Shown here one piece after another: positions 8,702 through 15,273 of a stretch of DNA of 32,948 nt (positions are counted from its first letter, which is position 1; the number at the start of each line of letters is the position of its first letter). The notes under the pieces are model-generated. The model worked only from the letters and a program-made list of their open reading frames with translations, had not been told where the DNA came from and searched no databases. This stretch comes from Acidimicrobiia bacterium (GTDB taxonomy: Bacteria > Actinomycetota > Acidimicrobiia > Acidimicrobiales > SZUA-35), in the NCBI GenBank assembly GCA_029863385.1, contig JAOTVU010000044.1, forward strand, positions 1 to 32,948. Direction: 5' to 3'. The translations under genes were made by a program, and so were the position numbers.

Positions 8702-9586
8702 TCAGTCGTCGTCGGGCCGGATGCCGTCCGAGTGGGGCGGCTGCAGAAACGAACGCCCGGGATCGATCACGAATCGGTTGCGCACGGCTCTTCTTCCCAA
8801 CAGCATACGGAATCCCATCGCGTCCCTTGAGGCCAACGTGATGTCAATCTCGAAATTCTCCTCGCCGATGACGGCGACGGTTCGGATGACGGGTCGCAGT
8901 TCGGCCTGTCCGTTGGACGACCGGACCTTCTTGAATCCGACGATGGGATGCTCGACGGTCGTCTTGGCCGCATGCGACCCCTGCTTCGGAGCAACACCGA
9001 ACCGGGCGGTCGTCTGGCCGCCGTCGGTGCTGATCTGCAAATTGAAGGCATGGATGGAGGATGTGACGGCCCCGCTGTCGACCTTGGCTTTGATCGGCGT
9101 GTCCGTGAACTCCGGTAGAACGACCCACTCCCGCCAGCCGATCAGTGGCTTGGCCCGCTTCGCCCGCCTGTTGGGCCTCTTTCGGGATACCCGCCGGGTG
9201 ATCGTCGTCGGCTTGTGTTTTGCGGAGCGTTTCTTCGTCGGCTTCTTCTTGGCGACGGCCTTCCTCGAGGATGTCTTCTTGACCGACTTCTTCGCCGCGG
9301 ACTTCTTCACCGCGGACTTCTTCGCCGCGGACTTCTTCGCCGCGGACTTCTTCACCGCGGACTTCTTCACCGCGGACTTCTTCGCCGCGGACTTCTTCAC
9401 CGCGGACTTCTTCGCCGACTTCAATCCAGCCGACTTTTCTGTGGCAGCCTTCCCGGACGTGGCCCCTTTCGCCAATCGGCGGCCTGTCGACGTCCGGCTC
9501 GAAGCGGACCTGGCCGCGGTCGATTCGGCCTTCTCAGATGCCGCCACGTTTCTCCGGCGGCCACTCGGCGATCCGGTGGTTGGCAC
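8702..9586 (-). CDS. RimK-associated retropepsin-like protein (DUF785/RimB family) with histone H1-like Lys/Ala N-terminal region
   Basis: The product has 294 residues. The C-terminal 150 residues match the retropepsin-like DUF785/COG4067 family linked to RimK: WVVLPEFTDTPIKAKVDSG (catalytic Asp in DSG), SSIHA and MLLGRRAVRNRFVIDPGRS. Residues about 45-140 are a very basic low-complexity region made of KKSA[AV] units and then Lys/Arg-rich sequence, like histone H1 tails and the tails of some actinobacterial HU proteins; it should bind nucleic acid or be modified itself. The start is GTG at 9586, 6 bases after a TACACT -10 box, so the mRNA is probably leaderless. It is the first gene of the unit with rimK and the AstE-like gene. 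In Pseudomonas, RimB is reported to act with RimK in ribosomal modification; the role here is inferred. Confidence 0.87.
   Translation of the reverse strand: MPTTGSPSGRRRNVAASEKAESTAARSASSRTSTGRRLAKGATSGKAATEKSAGLKSAKKSAVKKSAAKKSAVKKSAVKKSAAKKSAAKKSAVKKSAAKKSVKKTSSRKAVAKKKPTKKRSAKHKPTTITRRVSRKRPNRRAKRAKPLIGWREWVVLPEFTDTPIKAKVDSGAVTSSIHAFNLQISTDGGQTTARFGVAPKQGSHAAKTTVEHPIVGFKKVRSSNGQAELRPVIRTVAVIGEENFEIDITLASRDAMGFRMLLGRRAVRNRFVIDPGRSFLQPPHSDGIRPDDD
9285..9416 (-). repeat. 15-base tandem repeat coding for KKSA[AV] units
   Basis: Eight full and one partial 15-base units (plus-strand form GACTTCTTC[GA]CCGCG) run without interruption. All units are identical except at one position, G or A, which switches Ala to Val in the protein. 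The repeat stays in frame with the retropepsin-like gene, so copy-number change would lengthen or shorten the basic tail by five residues without a frameshift. Confidence 0.95.
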
Positions 9587-9592
9587 GGCGCC

Positions 9593-9598
9593 AGTGTA
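9593..9598 (-). promoter_or_regulatory. -10 box for the retropepsin-like/rimK unit
   Basis: Read on the minus strand, TACACT is followed by 6 bases and the GTG start at 9586, consistent with a leaderless transcript. No convincing -35 box was found at 17-18 bases upstream. Confidence 0.5.
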
Positions 9599-9642
9599 GG
9601 CCGGGACACGCCTTCGTAGGAGCCCGCCGACCGCCGATCACT

Positions 9643-9673
9643 GCTTTACAGAATGTTAACGGACAGCTACGTT
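9643..9673 (+). promoter_or_regulatory. promoter and putative operator of the YgfK-like gene
   Basis: TTTACA (9645-9650), a 17-base spacer and TACGTT (9668-9673) form a good sigma-70-type promoter. GTG at 9680 follows 6 bases later, so the mRNA should be leaderless. The block GCTTTACAGAATGTT at 9643-9657 matches 13 of 15 bases of the block at 16636-16650 ahead of the molybdenum hydroxylase. It contains the imperfect palindrome TTTACA-GAA-TGTTAA, a possible repressor or activator site lying on the -35 box. Confidence 0.7.
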
Positions 9674-9679
9674 GGCCTC

Positions 9680-11494
9680 GTGACCCAGCGCGCCCTGCAC
9701 ACGAATCACCCTGGTCACGCACACGTCGGCGACACCGCCCCTTTAACCCCGATGAGCTTGCGTCTTCTCCTGGGGCGGGTGGCCCACGAGTTCGAAAGCC
9801 GCAATCGCATCTTCGACCTCCCGACCGGGCGCTTCTGGCGGCCCGACCCCGAGATCGACCTGGGGTTCAGCTTCGCCGGCCGCCGGGCCGCTTCGCCGAT
9901 CGGTCCGGCCGCTGGCCCTCACTCCCAACTGGCGCAGAACATCGTGCTCGCCTGGTTGGGCGGGTCCCGGCTGTTCGAGTTGAAGACCGTTCAGATCCTC
10001 GATGAACTCGAGATCGCCCGGCCTTGCATCGACATGCAGACGATCGGATACAACATCGAATGGAGCCAGGAGCTGACTCTCGGCCAGAGCCTCACCGAGT
10101 ACGTGAAGGCCTCGATGTTGCTCGACATCCTGTCGCAATGGGAGCCCGTTCTCGAACATGTGGCCGGTACCGATGGAACCCCGGGGCCGCACGTCTTCGA
10201 CATGTCGGTTGGCTACGATCTCGCCGGAATCTCCAATCCTCGCGTGGCCGAATTCATCGTCGGCATGCGCGATGCCACCGCCGAGATCGACCGCCTGCGG
10301 GCCGAGATTCCCGAACCGTTTGCCGAGTATCGGGATCTCGAGTTCAGCGCAGGCCTCTCCGACACGCTGACGCTCTCGACCTTTCACGGCTGCCCGCCCG
10401 AAGAGATCGAGCAGATCACCAAACATCTCATCGATGAGCACGATCTCGACGTGATCGTCAAGCTCAACCCCACGTTGCTCGGTTACGAGAATGTCCGGTC
10501 GATCGTCAACGACGAGCTGGGCTACCACGATGTTGAGGTGAAGGAGTCGGCATTTGCAGAGGATCTGCAGTTCGATCGGGGTATCGAACTGATCGGCGAG
10601 CTGAACGACTTTGCCAAGGCCCGAGGCCATCGGTTCGGTATCAAGCTGACGAACACCCTGGTCGTCAACAACACCAAGCAGTGGATGCCCGAGGACACCA
10701 TGTATCTCTCGGGCCCGCCGCTTCACGTGCTGGCTTCGACCCTGCTCGCAACCTTGGCCGATGCGCTCCCGGGGGCGCTCGCAATCCCCGGCCATGACGG
10801 CGATGTGATGGTCAGCTTCTCGGCGGGGGTCGGCAAGGACAACCTGGCCGAAACCCTGGCAATGGGCGTCAATCCAGCCACGATCTGCTCCGACCTCCTC
10901 AAACCCGGTGGCTACGGTCGCCTCGCCCCGATGCTCAAGGCACTGACCGCAACGGTCGCCGAGTCGGGGACGACCAACCTCAGCGACTGGCGGGCGGCCC
11001 GGCAGCGGGAGGCGATCGCCGCCGGTCACCGGGCGACCGTCGATCAACACGTGGCGTTCATCCGCGGCGACGGCATCGACCCGTACACCCGTGCGGGCAA
11101 CGCCAAGCTTCCCCGAGAGGTCGACAACGAACTCCAGATGTTCGGCTGCGTCGCCTGCAACTTCTGCATCACCGTCTGTCCGAACGACGCCTTTTTCTCC
11201 ATCTCGAGCTTGGACGGCCAGGAGGGGCGCCAGCAGTACCTGGTGTGGTCGGAGCTGTGCAACGAGTGTGGCAACTGCATGACCTTCTGCCCGGAGGATG
11301 GTGACCCGGCGATGGTGAAACCGCGCCTGTTCACCGACGAAGCAGTGTTCACGGGTCGAACCGGTCAGGGATTTCTCCTTCGCTCCGATGGGACGGTCGT
11401 GGGTCGGACCGATGACGACTCCTCGGCCGAGGCGACAACCGTCGTCGCCCGTCTGCTCCAATCGACGGCGGGGAACCCCCTGCCGAACATGTAG
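9680..11494 (+). CDS. ygfK: YgfK-like oxidoreductase subunit with two C-terminal 4Fe-4S clusters
   Basis: The product has 604 residues from GTG 9680. Residues about 10-400 match the TIM-barrel-like N-terminal part of YgfK ('putative selenate reductase'): FELKTVQILDELEIARPCID, LSTFHGCPPEEIEQITKHLI, VIVKLNPTLLGYENV and VMVSFSAGVGKDNL. The C-terminus carries CVACNFCITVCP (near 490-500) and CNECGNCMTFCPEDGDPAM (near 526-537), two ferredoxin-type 4Fe-4S sites. E. coli YgfK is about 1030 residues and has a GltD-like FAD/NADPH domain between these parts; it is missing here, so a partner must supply electrons. Frame extends to ATG 9653, but the promoter occupies that stretch, so GTG 9680 is preferred. 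In E. coli the gene neighbours ssnA and xdhD and is tied to purine/uric acid metabolism; relatives of both lie downstream here. Confidence 0.85.
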   Translation: MTQRALHTNHPGHAHVGDTAPLTPMSLRLLLGRVAHEFESRNRIFDLPTGRFWRPDPEIDLGFSFAGRRAASPIGPAAGPHSQLAQNIVLAWLGGSRLFELKTVQILDELEIARPCIDMQTIGYNIEWSQELTLGQSLTEYVKASMLLDILSQWEPVLEHVAGTDGTPGPHVFDMSVGYDLAGISNPRVAEFIVGMRDATAEIDRLRAEIPEPFAEYRDLEFSAGLSDTLTLSTFHGCPPEEIEQITKHLIDEHDLDVIVKLNPTLLGYENVRSIVNDELGYHDVEVKESAFAEDLQFDRGIELIGELNDFAKARGHRFGIKLTNTLVVNNTKQWMPEDTMYLSGPPLHVLASTLLATLADALPGALAIPGHDGDVMVSFSAGVGKDNLAETLAMGVNPATICSDLLKPGGYGRLAPMLKALTATVAESGTTNLSDWRAARQREAIAAGHRATVDQHVAFIRGDGIDPYTRAGNAKLPREVDNELQMFGCVACNFCITVCPNDAFFSISSLDGQEGRQQYLVWSELCNECGNCMTFCPEDGDPAMVKPRLFTDEAVFTGRTGQGFLLRSDGTVVGRTDDDSSAEATTVVARLLQSTAGNPLPNM

Positions 11495-11572
11495 GGGTGA
11501 CCTGCAGCACGGTCACGGCGCAGGATCCAACAGCAAGACCAGACACGAGAACGGGTAGGACCGGAGGTGGTG

Positions 11573-12502
11573 TTGACCAAGCGAGTGCTTCGAGTGGCAG
11601 CGGCCCAACTCGGCCCGATCGGCCGGGAGGAGTCACGGTCCGATGTCGTGACCCGGCTCCTGGCCCTGCTCGATGAGGCGGCCCAACGGCGAGCCGAGCT
11701 GATCGTATACCCGGAGCTGGCCCTCACCACCTTCTTTCCCCGCTGGTACACCGAGGATCCGAGCGGCCACGACCACTACTTCGAACGCAGCATGCCCGGC
11801 CCGGAGACCCAGGTGCTCTTCGACACCGCACGTGGCCACGGGATCGGCGTGCATCTCGGCTACGCGGAGCTGACCGACGACGGCCATCGCTACAACAGCG
11901 CCATTCTCGTCGACCGCGACGGTCACACGGTGGGGCGGTACCGAAAGGTCCACATCCCGGGACACGAGGACGACGAACCGTTGCGTCCGTTTCAACACCT
12001 GGAGCGACGCTATTTCGAAGAGTCGAATGACGGGTTCCCGGTGTGGCGGGCGTTCGGTGGCCTGGTGGGCATGGCCATCTGCAACGACCGACGCTGGCCG
12101 GAGACCTATCGCGAGATGGGTCTCCAAGGAGTCGAGTTGATCCTGATCGGTTACAACACTCCGCTTCATTACGCCCCCGATCCGGCTCAGAATCCGCTGC
12201 AGGCCTTTCACAATCATCTGTGCATGCAGGCGGGGGCCTACCAGAACGGGACCTGGGTGGTCGGCGTTGCCAAAGGCGGCACGGAGGAGGGCGTCGAGTC
12301 ACTCGCTCAGTCGGCGATCATCGCGCCCTCGGGCCAGATCGCGGCCCAGGCCGTGACCGCCGGCGACGAGCTCATTGTGGCCGACTGCGACCTCGACTGG
12401 TGCCGCCATTACAAGGAAACACTCTTCGACTTCGCCCGCTACCGTCGCCCGGAGATGTACGGCCGAATCACCGGCCAAAAGGGTGTTGAAGAGCCGAGCT
12501 GA
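11573..12502 (+). CDS. N-carbamoyl-D-amino-acid hydrolase-like nitrilase-superfamily amidohydrolase
   Basis: The product has about 309 residues, near the 304 of known N-carbamoyl-D-amino-acid amidohydrolases. The Glu-Lys-Cys triad is visible in LIVYPELALTTFFPRW, VGRYRKVHIPGHED and VGMAICNDRRWPE; the last motif is very typical of this subfamily. It hydrolyses an N-carbamoyl amino acid to the amino acid, CO2 and ammonia, the last step of hydantoin-type ring breakdown. The start is probably TTG at 11573, 5 bases after GGAGG (11563-11567), giving MTKRVLRVAAAQ, which aligns with the family N-terminus; GTG at 11567 or 11570 is in frame but overlaps or abuts that site. It follows the YgfK-like gene by 78 bases and is probably co-transcribed. 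Exact substrate is inferred, not shown. Confidence 0.9.
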   Translation: MTKRVLRVAAAQLGPIGREESRSDVVTRLLALLDEAAQRRAELIVYPELALTTFFPRWYTEDPSGHDHYFERSMPGPETQVLFDTARGHGIGVHLGYAELTDDGHRYNSAILVDRDGHTVGRYRKVHIPGHEDDEPLRPFQHLERRYFEESNDGFPVWRAFGGLVGMAICNDRRWPETYREMGLQGVELILIGYNTPLHYAPDPAQNPLQAFHNHLCMQAGAYQNGTWVVGVAKGGTEEGVESLAQSAIIAPSGQIAAQAVTAGDELIVADCDLDWCRHYKETLFDFARYRRPEMYGRITGQKGVEEPS

Positions 12503-12691
12503 GCGAGCGTAAATCCCTTGACCAGCCATCTCGGCACTTGGGATACTTGTTGTATTCAACGGGGTGAATCAAGCGAAACGCTCGGCGATTTCTCGAATCC
12601 CGATCCTCGTGATCACTGATTCGAACCCGGCGTGTTCATCTCGGTTCTTCGGCATACTTCTTGTCGTTTGAACCATGAAACGGTCCAGTTT

Positions 12692-12717
12692 TTGACGATG
12701 TATATACGATCGTCCAA
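12692..12717. promoter_or_regulatory. inverted repeat in front of the YiiX-like gene
   Basis: TTGACGAT, the perfect palindrome GTATATAC and GATCGTCCAA form an inverted repeat with a one-base offset in each arm. TATATA inside it could be a -10 box, or TTGACG a -35 box. The site lies 60 bases before the ATG at 12777 in the 274-base spacer 12503-12776. The rest of that spacer holds a possible promoter TTGACC-N18-GATACT (starting near 12518) and nothing else I recognise. Confidence 0.45.
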
Positions 12718-12776
12718 CGTCGTCATATCTGCGCTCATACCAGACAGATCCGATCGAAAGGAGACAAGCCAATTCG

Positions 12777-13637
12777 ATGCCGATGCCACGTGAGCTCCTT
12801 GACCTGCTCCAGCCCGGCGACCTGTTGCTGTCCGGGGGCCCCAACTTCTTCTCGGAGGTGACCCAGCTGGCGACCGGGAGCCGCTTTGGCCACGTCATGG
12901 TGGTCCTTCGCGATGGGCACCTGATTCAGGCCACCGACATTGCGCTGACCCCTCCCGAGGACGACGAGGGTGTTGTCGTGCTGAGCTACGAGGACCTGCA
13001 CGAGAGGTCGTCCCGGTTGAGCGGCATTCGGGCGGTCCGACCGAATTCGATCGACATAGGACGGCTCTGTCGGACGGCCGATCATCTGGTCGAACATTCA
13101 CCGACGTATCCATCGGTTGGAGCCATCGTGCTCGGCTTCTGCTGCGCCGCGGCTCGCCTCGTGGCCGGACTACCCCCGTCGATCAAAGGCCACATCGTGC
13201 GGTATCAGTTCCGGTTGATCGCCGACGGCCCTACCCGAATGCACTGCGCCGAGTTCGCTTTCCGCCTCTACGCCGCGGCCGGGGTGCGGGTCGAACTGGA
13301 CGCGCCGGTGCTGGCCGACGTTATCGACCACAGCCTCCGCCATCGCCCCGAGTTGCTGGAACTCCGGTTGAGGAGGCGACGGGCCGCAAGCGGGGAGTGG
13401 CCGAATCCGCTGCCCCAAGCCGCAGCGTACGGCGTCCACGGGTCGGTGACGACATTCCTCGCCCGCCTCGATCCCGGCATCGCACGAGATCACGCCGGAC
13501 TGGTGCTACCGGTCGACTTCGAACGTTCGCCCGACGTTCGCTCCGGTCTTCGACGCCACCCGTCGGCGGCGAGGTTGGCGCCTCAATCTGGTGGCGTGAG
13601 TTCGTCGCGTTCGGCCTCGACCGGTTCGGTGAAGTAG
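12777..13637 (+). CDS. YiiX/NlpC-P60-like permuted papain-fold hydrolase
   Basis: The product has 286 residues. The opening LLDLLQPGDLLLSGGPNFFS and TGSRFGHVMVVL, with His39, followed much later by RMHCAEFAFRLYAAAG with Cys157, is the His-before-Cys order of circularly permuted papain-fold enzymes (YiiX/YebB group). They hydrolyse or transfer acyl/amide bonds; the substrate may be peptidoglycan peptide or lipid, not decidable here. There is no signal peptide. AAAGGAG at 12757-12763 is 13 bases from ATG 12777, rather long, and a second in-frame ATG lies at 12783. The last 55 bases overlap the end of the TetR gene on the other strand, and the Ser-rich C-terminal 40 residues look unstructured. 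Confidence 0.78.
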   Translation: MPMPRELLDLLQPGDLLLSGGPNFFSEVTQLATGSRFGHVMVVLRDGHLIQATDIALTPPEDDEGVVVLSYEDLHERSSRLSGIRAVRPNSIDIGRLCRTADHLVEHSPTYPSVGAIVLGFCCAAARLVAGLPPSIKGHIVRYQFRLIADGPTRMHCAEFAFRLYAAAGVRVELDAPVLADVIDHSLRHRPELLELRLRRRRAASGEWPNPLPQAAAYGVHGSVTTFLARLDPGIARDHAGLVLPVDFERSPDVRSGLRRHPSAARLAPQSGGVSSSRSASTGSVK

Positions 13638-14272
13638 GCGACGAGGGCAACGAGGGCCTCGCTGTACAGGTTGCAGCCTTCCTCGGTGAGGAGACGTTCC
13701 GGTTCGAACCGATGCCGGAGCGCGGCCCCCTCGGTGACCATGGTCGCCATGACGACGAAGTCATCGAGGGTGAACTCCTTGCGCACTCGAAGTCCGGCCC
13801 ACTGGAACCCGACGCTGTAGAAGAACCGCCACAGGTCATGGTTGTCGGCGTAGCCGTCCTTCACCGAGGCGAGCAGCTCGGTTGAGGGGTTCTTGATCCC
13901 CCAGAATCGGAGGGTGAGGTAGAACTGGGTCTCGTCAGTCAGCGAATCGAGGTACAACTCGGCCAGGCGCCGGATCTCGTCGGTCGGCCCGGCATCGAAG
14001 TCGAGCTTGATCTCGTTTTGGTCAGGCCCGGCCCATGAGTACTCGCGGATCAGATGGTGGGCCAGGTCACGCTGGAACGCGCCCTGTGAAGACCAGATGT
14101 TGTAAGCGGCTCCGGACGTCAGCCCCATGTGATCGAGCACGCTGGACAGACGAAGATCGATCTGTTCGGTCGCCCCGTCGTCGATCACCATCTGGAGAGC
14201 GGTGTCGAGGATGTCCCGGCGCGTCTCTTCCTTCGGTCGTCTACGAGATCTACCGTCGTGTTCGCGGGACAT
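13583..14272 (-). CDS. TetR/AcrR-family transcriptional regulator
   Basis: The product has 229 residues from ATG 14272. Residues about 15-65 form the DNA-binding domain (EETRRDILDTALQMVIDDGA, then LRLSSVLDHMGLTSGAAYNIW), with a recognition helix variant GAAYNIW in place of the usual GTLYRHF. The rest is helical, as expected for the ligand-binding domain (for example FYLTLRFWGIKNPSTELLAS). The start is set by AGGA 5 bases ahead of ATG 14272; the frame extends to GTG 14347, close after a TAGAAT -10 (14371-14376), so a longer form cannot be excluded. It is divergent from the amidotransferase gene and convergent with the YiiX-like gene. Targets are unknown; its own upstream palindrome and the shared catabolic promoter are candidates. 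Confidence 0.87.
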   Translation of the reverse strand: MSREHDGRSRRRPKEETRRDILDTALQMVIDDGATEQIDLRLSSVLDHMGLTSGAAYNIWSSQGAFQRDLAHHLIREYSWAGPDQNEIKLDFDAGPTDEIRRLAELYLDSLTDETQFYLTLRFWGIKNPSTELLASVKDGYADNHDLWRFFYSVGFQWAGLRVRKEFTLDDFVVMATMVTEGAALRHRFEPERLLTEEGCNLYSEALVALVAYFTEPVEAERDELTPPD

Positions 14273-14291
14273 TGATTCCTGTGCGTACCCA

Positions 14292-14309
14292 GGCCTGATC
14301 AGCCAGGCC
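14292..14309. promoter_or_regulatory. palindrome between tetR and the amidotransferase gene (possible TetR operator)
   Basis: GGCCTG-ATCAGC-CAGGCC is an 18-base inverted repeat containing the inner palindrome CTGATCAG, placed 20 bases upstream of the TetR start codon. Size and position suit autoregulation by a TetR protein. It could also be a chance hairpin in GC-rich DNA. Confidence 0.4.
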
Positions 14310-14456
14310 GAGTGAGGCCCTCCGTCTTCCGGATCGTCGATTGGCACCCGCTTGCGAGAGCCTTCGCTCCATTCTACGACCTCGATCCGAGCCTCGCCGG
14401 GTCAGGACGGCCCGGCACGGAAAGCATCCGATCCCGTCCACTCGGCGGTGAGGCCG

Positions 14457-14462
14457 TAGACT
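14457..14462 (+). promoter_or_regulatory. -10 box ahead of short leader ORF and amidotransferase
   Basis: TAGACT at 14457-14462 is followed by 7 bases and GTG at 14470, the same geometry as the leaderless starts elsewhere in the window. No clear -35 box was seen. Confidence 0.4.
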
Positions 14463-14469
14463 TCGACGG

Positions 14470-14520
14470 GTGAGTCGAGGTTGGATCGGCACCGATGGAG
14501 AGGGGCTGACGAACCGGTGA
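14470..14520 (+). CDS. possible leaderless short leader ORF, 16 codons, overlapping the amidotransferase start
   Basis: GTG at 14470 opens a 16-codon frame (MSRGWIGTDGEGLTNR) that ends in TGA at 14518-14520. This TGA overlaps an in-frame GTG of the downstream amidotransferase (14517) as GTGA and lies 5 bases before its ATG (14526). Four of 16 residues are Gly. Leaderless short ORFs coupled to downstream genes are known in mycobacteria; whether this one is translated is inferred from the -10 spacing and overlap only. Confidence 0.35.
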   Translation: MSRGWIGTDGEGLTNR

Positions 14521-15233
14521 GGGCAATGGCGCTTGTCCATGAGCCCGACGGTCCGACCGGTGAGGTCGGCGTCCATCTGGCCACCAGGGGTTTCGACGTC
14601 TCCGAACACCTCATCACCGAGGATCCGAGCAGGCCCGATCAGCCGACCGGCCCCCTTCCGGATCTCGCCGGGTTCGATCTGGTTGTCGTCATGGGATCGG
14701 TGCGCTCCCTCACCCGCAAACAGGAGATCGGCTCCTGGATCCATGATGAACTCGAGGCCCTGGCCACCAGTCATCGACGAGGCCAACCGATTCTGGGGAT
14801 CTGCTTCGGCGGTCAACTGCTGGCTGAGACCCTTGGGGGCGTCGTCGAACCGTCACCGACGTCGGAGATCGGCTGGTATCACGTCGAGGCAACGGACCCC
14901 CTCAAAACGCCGATCGGGCCCGGGCCGTGGATGCAGTGGCACCACGACCGTTTTCACGCACCGTCGCGGGCCGAGCTCCTGGCCACGTCACCGGCCGGCC
15001 AGCAACTCTTCCGGTTGGGCAGATCGGTGGGCACCCAGTTCCACCCCGAGATCACGGTCGAAATGCTGGAAGGCTGGCTTTCGGCGTCCGCACCCGCGTA
15101 TCTCGCTCGGCACGGCATCGATCCCGTGCGTTTGTCGGCGGAGACCAGACAACGGGAGTCGCAGAGCCGTGCCGCCTGCCGGCGACTCGTCGACTGGTTC
15201 CTCGACGATGTGGCATTTCCCAAACGGGGCTGA
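14517..15233 (+). CDS. class I glutamine amidotransferase-like protein (GMP synthase-type GATase1)
   Basis: The product has about 238 residues. The catalytic Cys sits in the elbow PILGICFGGQLLAETLGG and the His-Glu pair in GTQFHPEITVEMLEGW, so the class I amidotransferase triad is complete. FDLVVVMGSVRS is the usual oxyanion-region strand. Free-standing GATase1 proteins of this type remove ammonia from glutamine or hydrolyse gamma-glutamyl compounds; no synthetase domain is attached and no partner is evident. Start choice is GTG 14517 or ATG 14526; both are consistent with coupling to the short upstream ORF, and the frame itself opens further up to TTG 14481. It ends 40 bases before the convergent glycosyltransferase gene. 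It could belong to the purine-related set, but that is speculation. Confidence 0.83.
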   Translation: MRAMALVHEPDGPTGEVGVHLATRGFDVSEHLITEDPSRPDQPTGPLPDLAGFDLVVVMGSVRSLTRKQEIGSWIHDELEALATSHRRGQPILGICFGGQLLAETLGGVVEPSPTSEIGWYHVEATDPLKTPIGPGPWMQWHHDRFHAPSRAELLATSPAGQQLFRLGRSVGTQFHPEITVEMLEGWLSASAPAYLARHGIDPVRLSAETRQRESQSRAACRRLVDWFLDDVAFPKRG

Positions 15234-15273
15234 TCGCCGCTGTGACCCGGCATCGGCTCTTGACCTTGCGTGG

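Noticed and set aside
11497..11516. Small inverted repeat GTGACC-N8-GGTCAC after the YgfK-like gene as a terminator
   Set aside because: The stem has only 6 pairs with an 8-base loop and no U-tract, and the next gene looks co-transcribed.
12618..12628. tRNA-like T-loop sequence GGGTTCGAATC on the minus strand
   Set aside because: The flanking bases do not form a T-stem or acceptor stem, and no anticodon arm is present.
12564..12671. 35-codon ORF (GTG start) after a possible promoter in the 12503-12776 spacer
   Set aside because: Its third codon positions are much less GC-rich than in neighbouring genes, it has no clear ribosome binding site and no match to any family I know.
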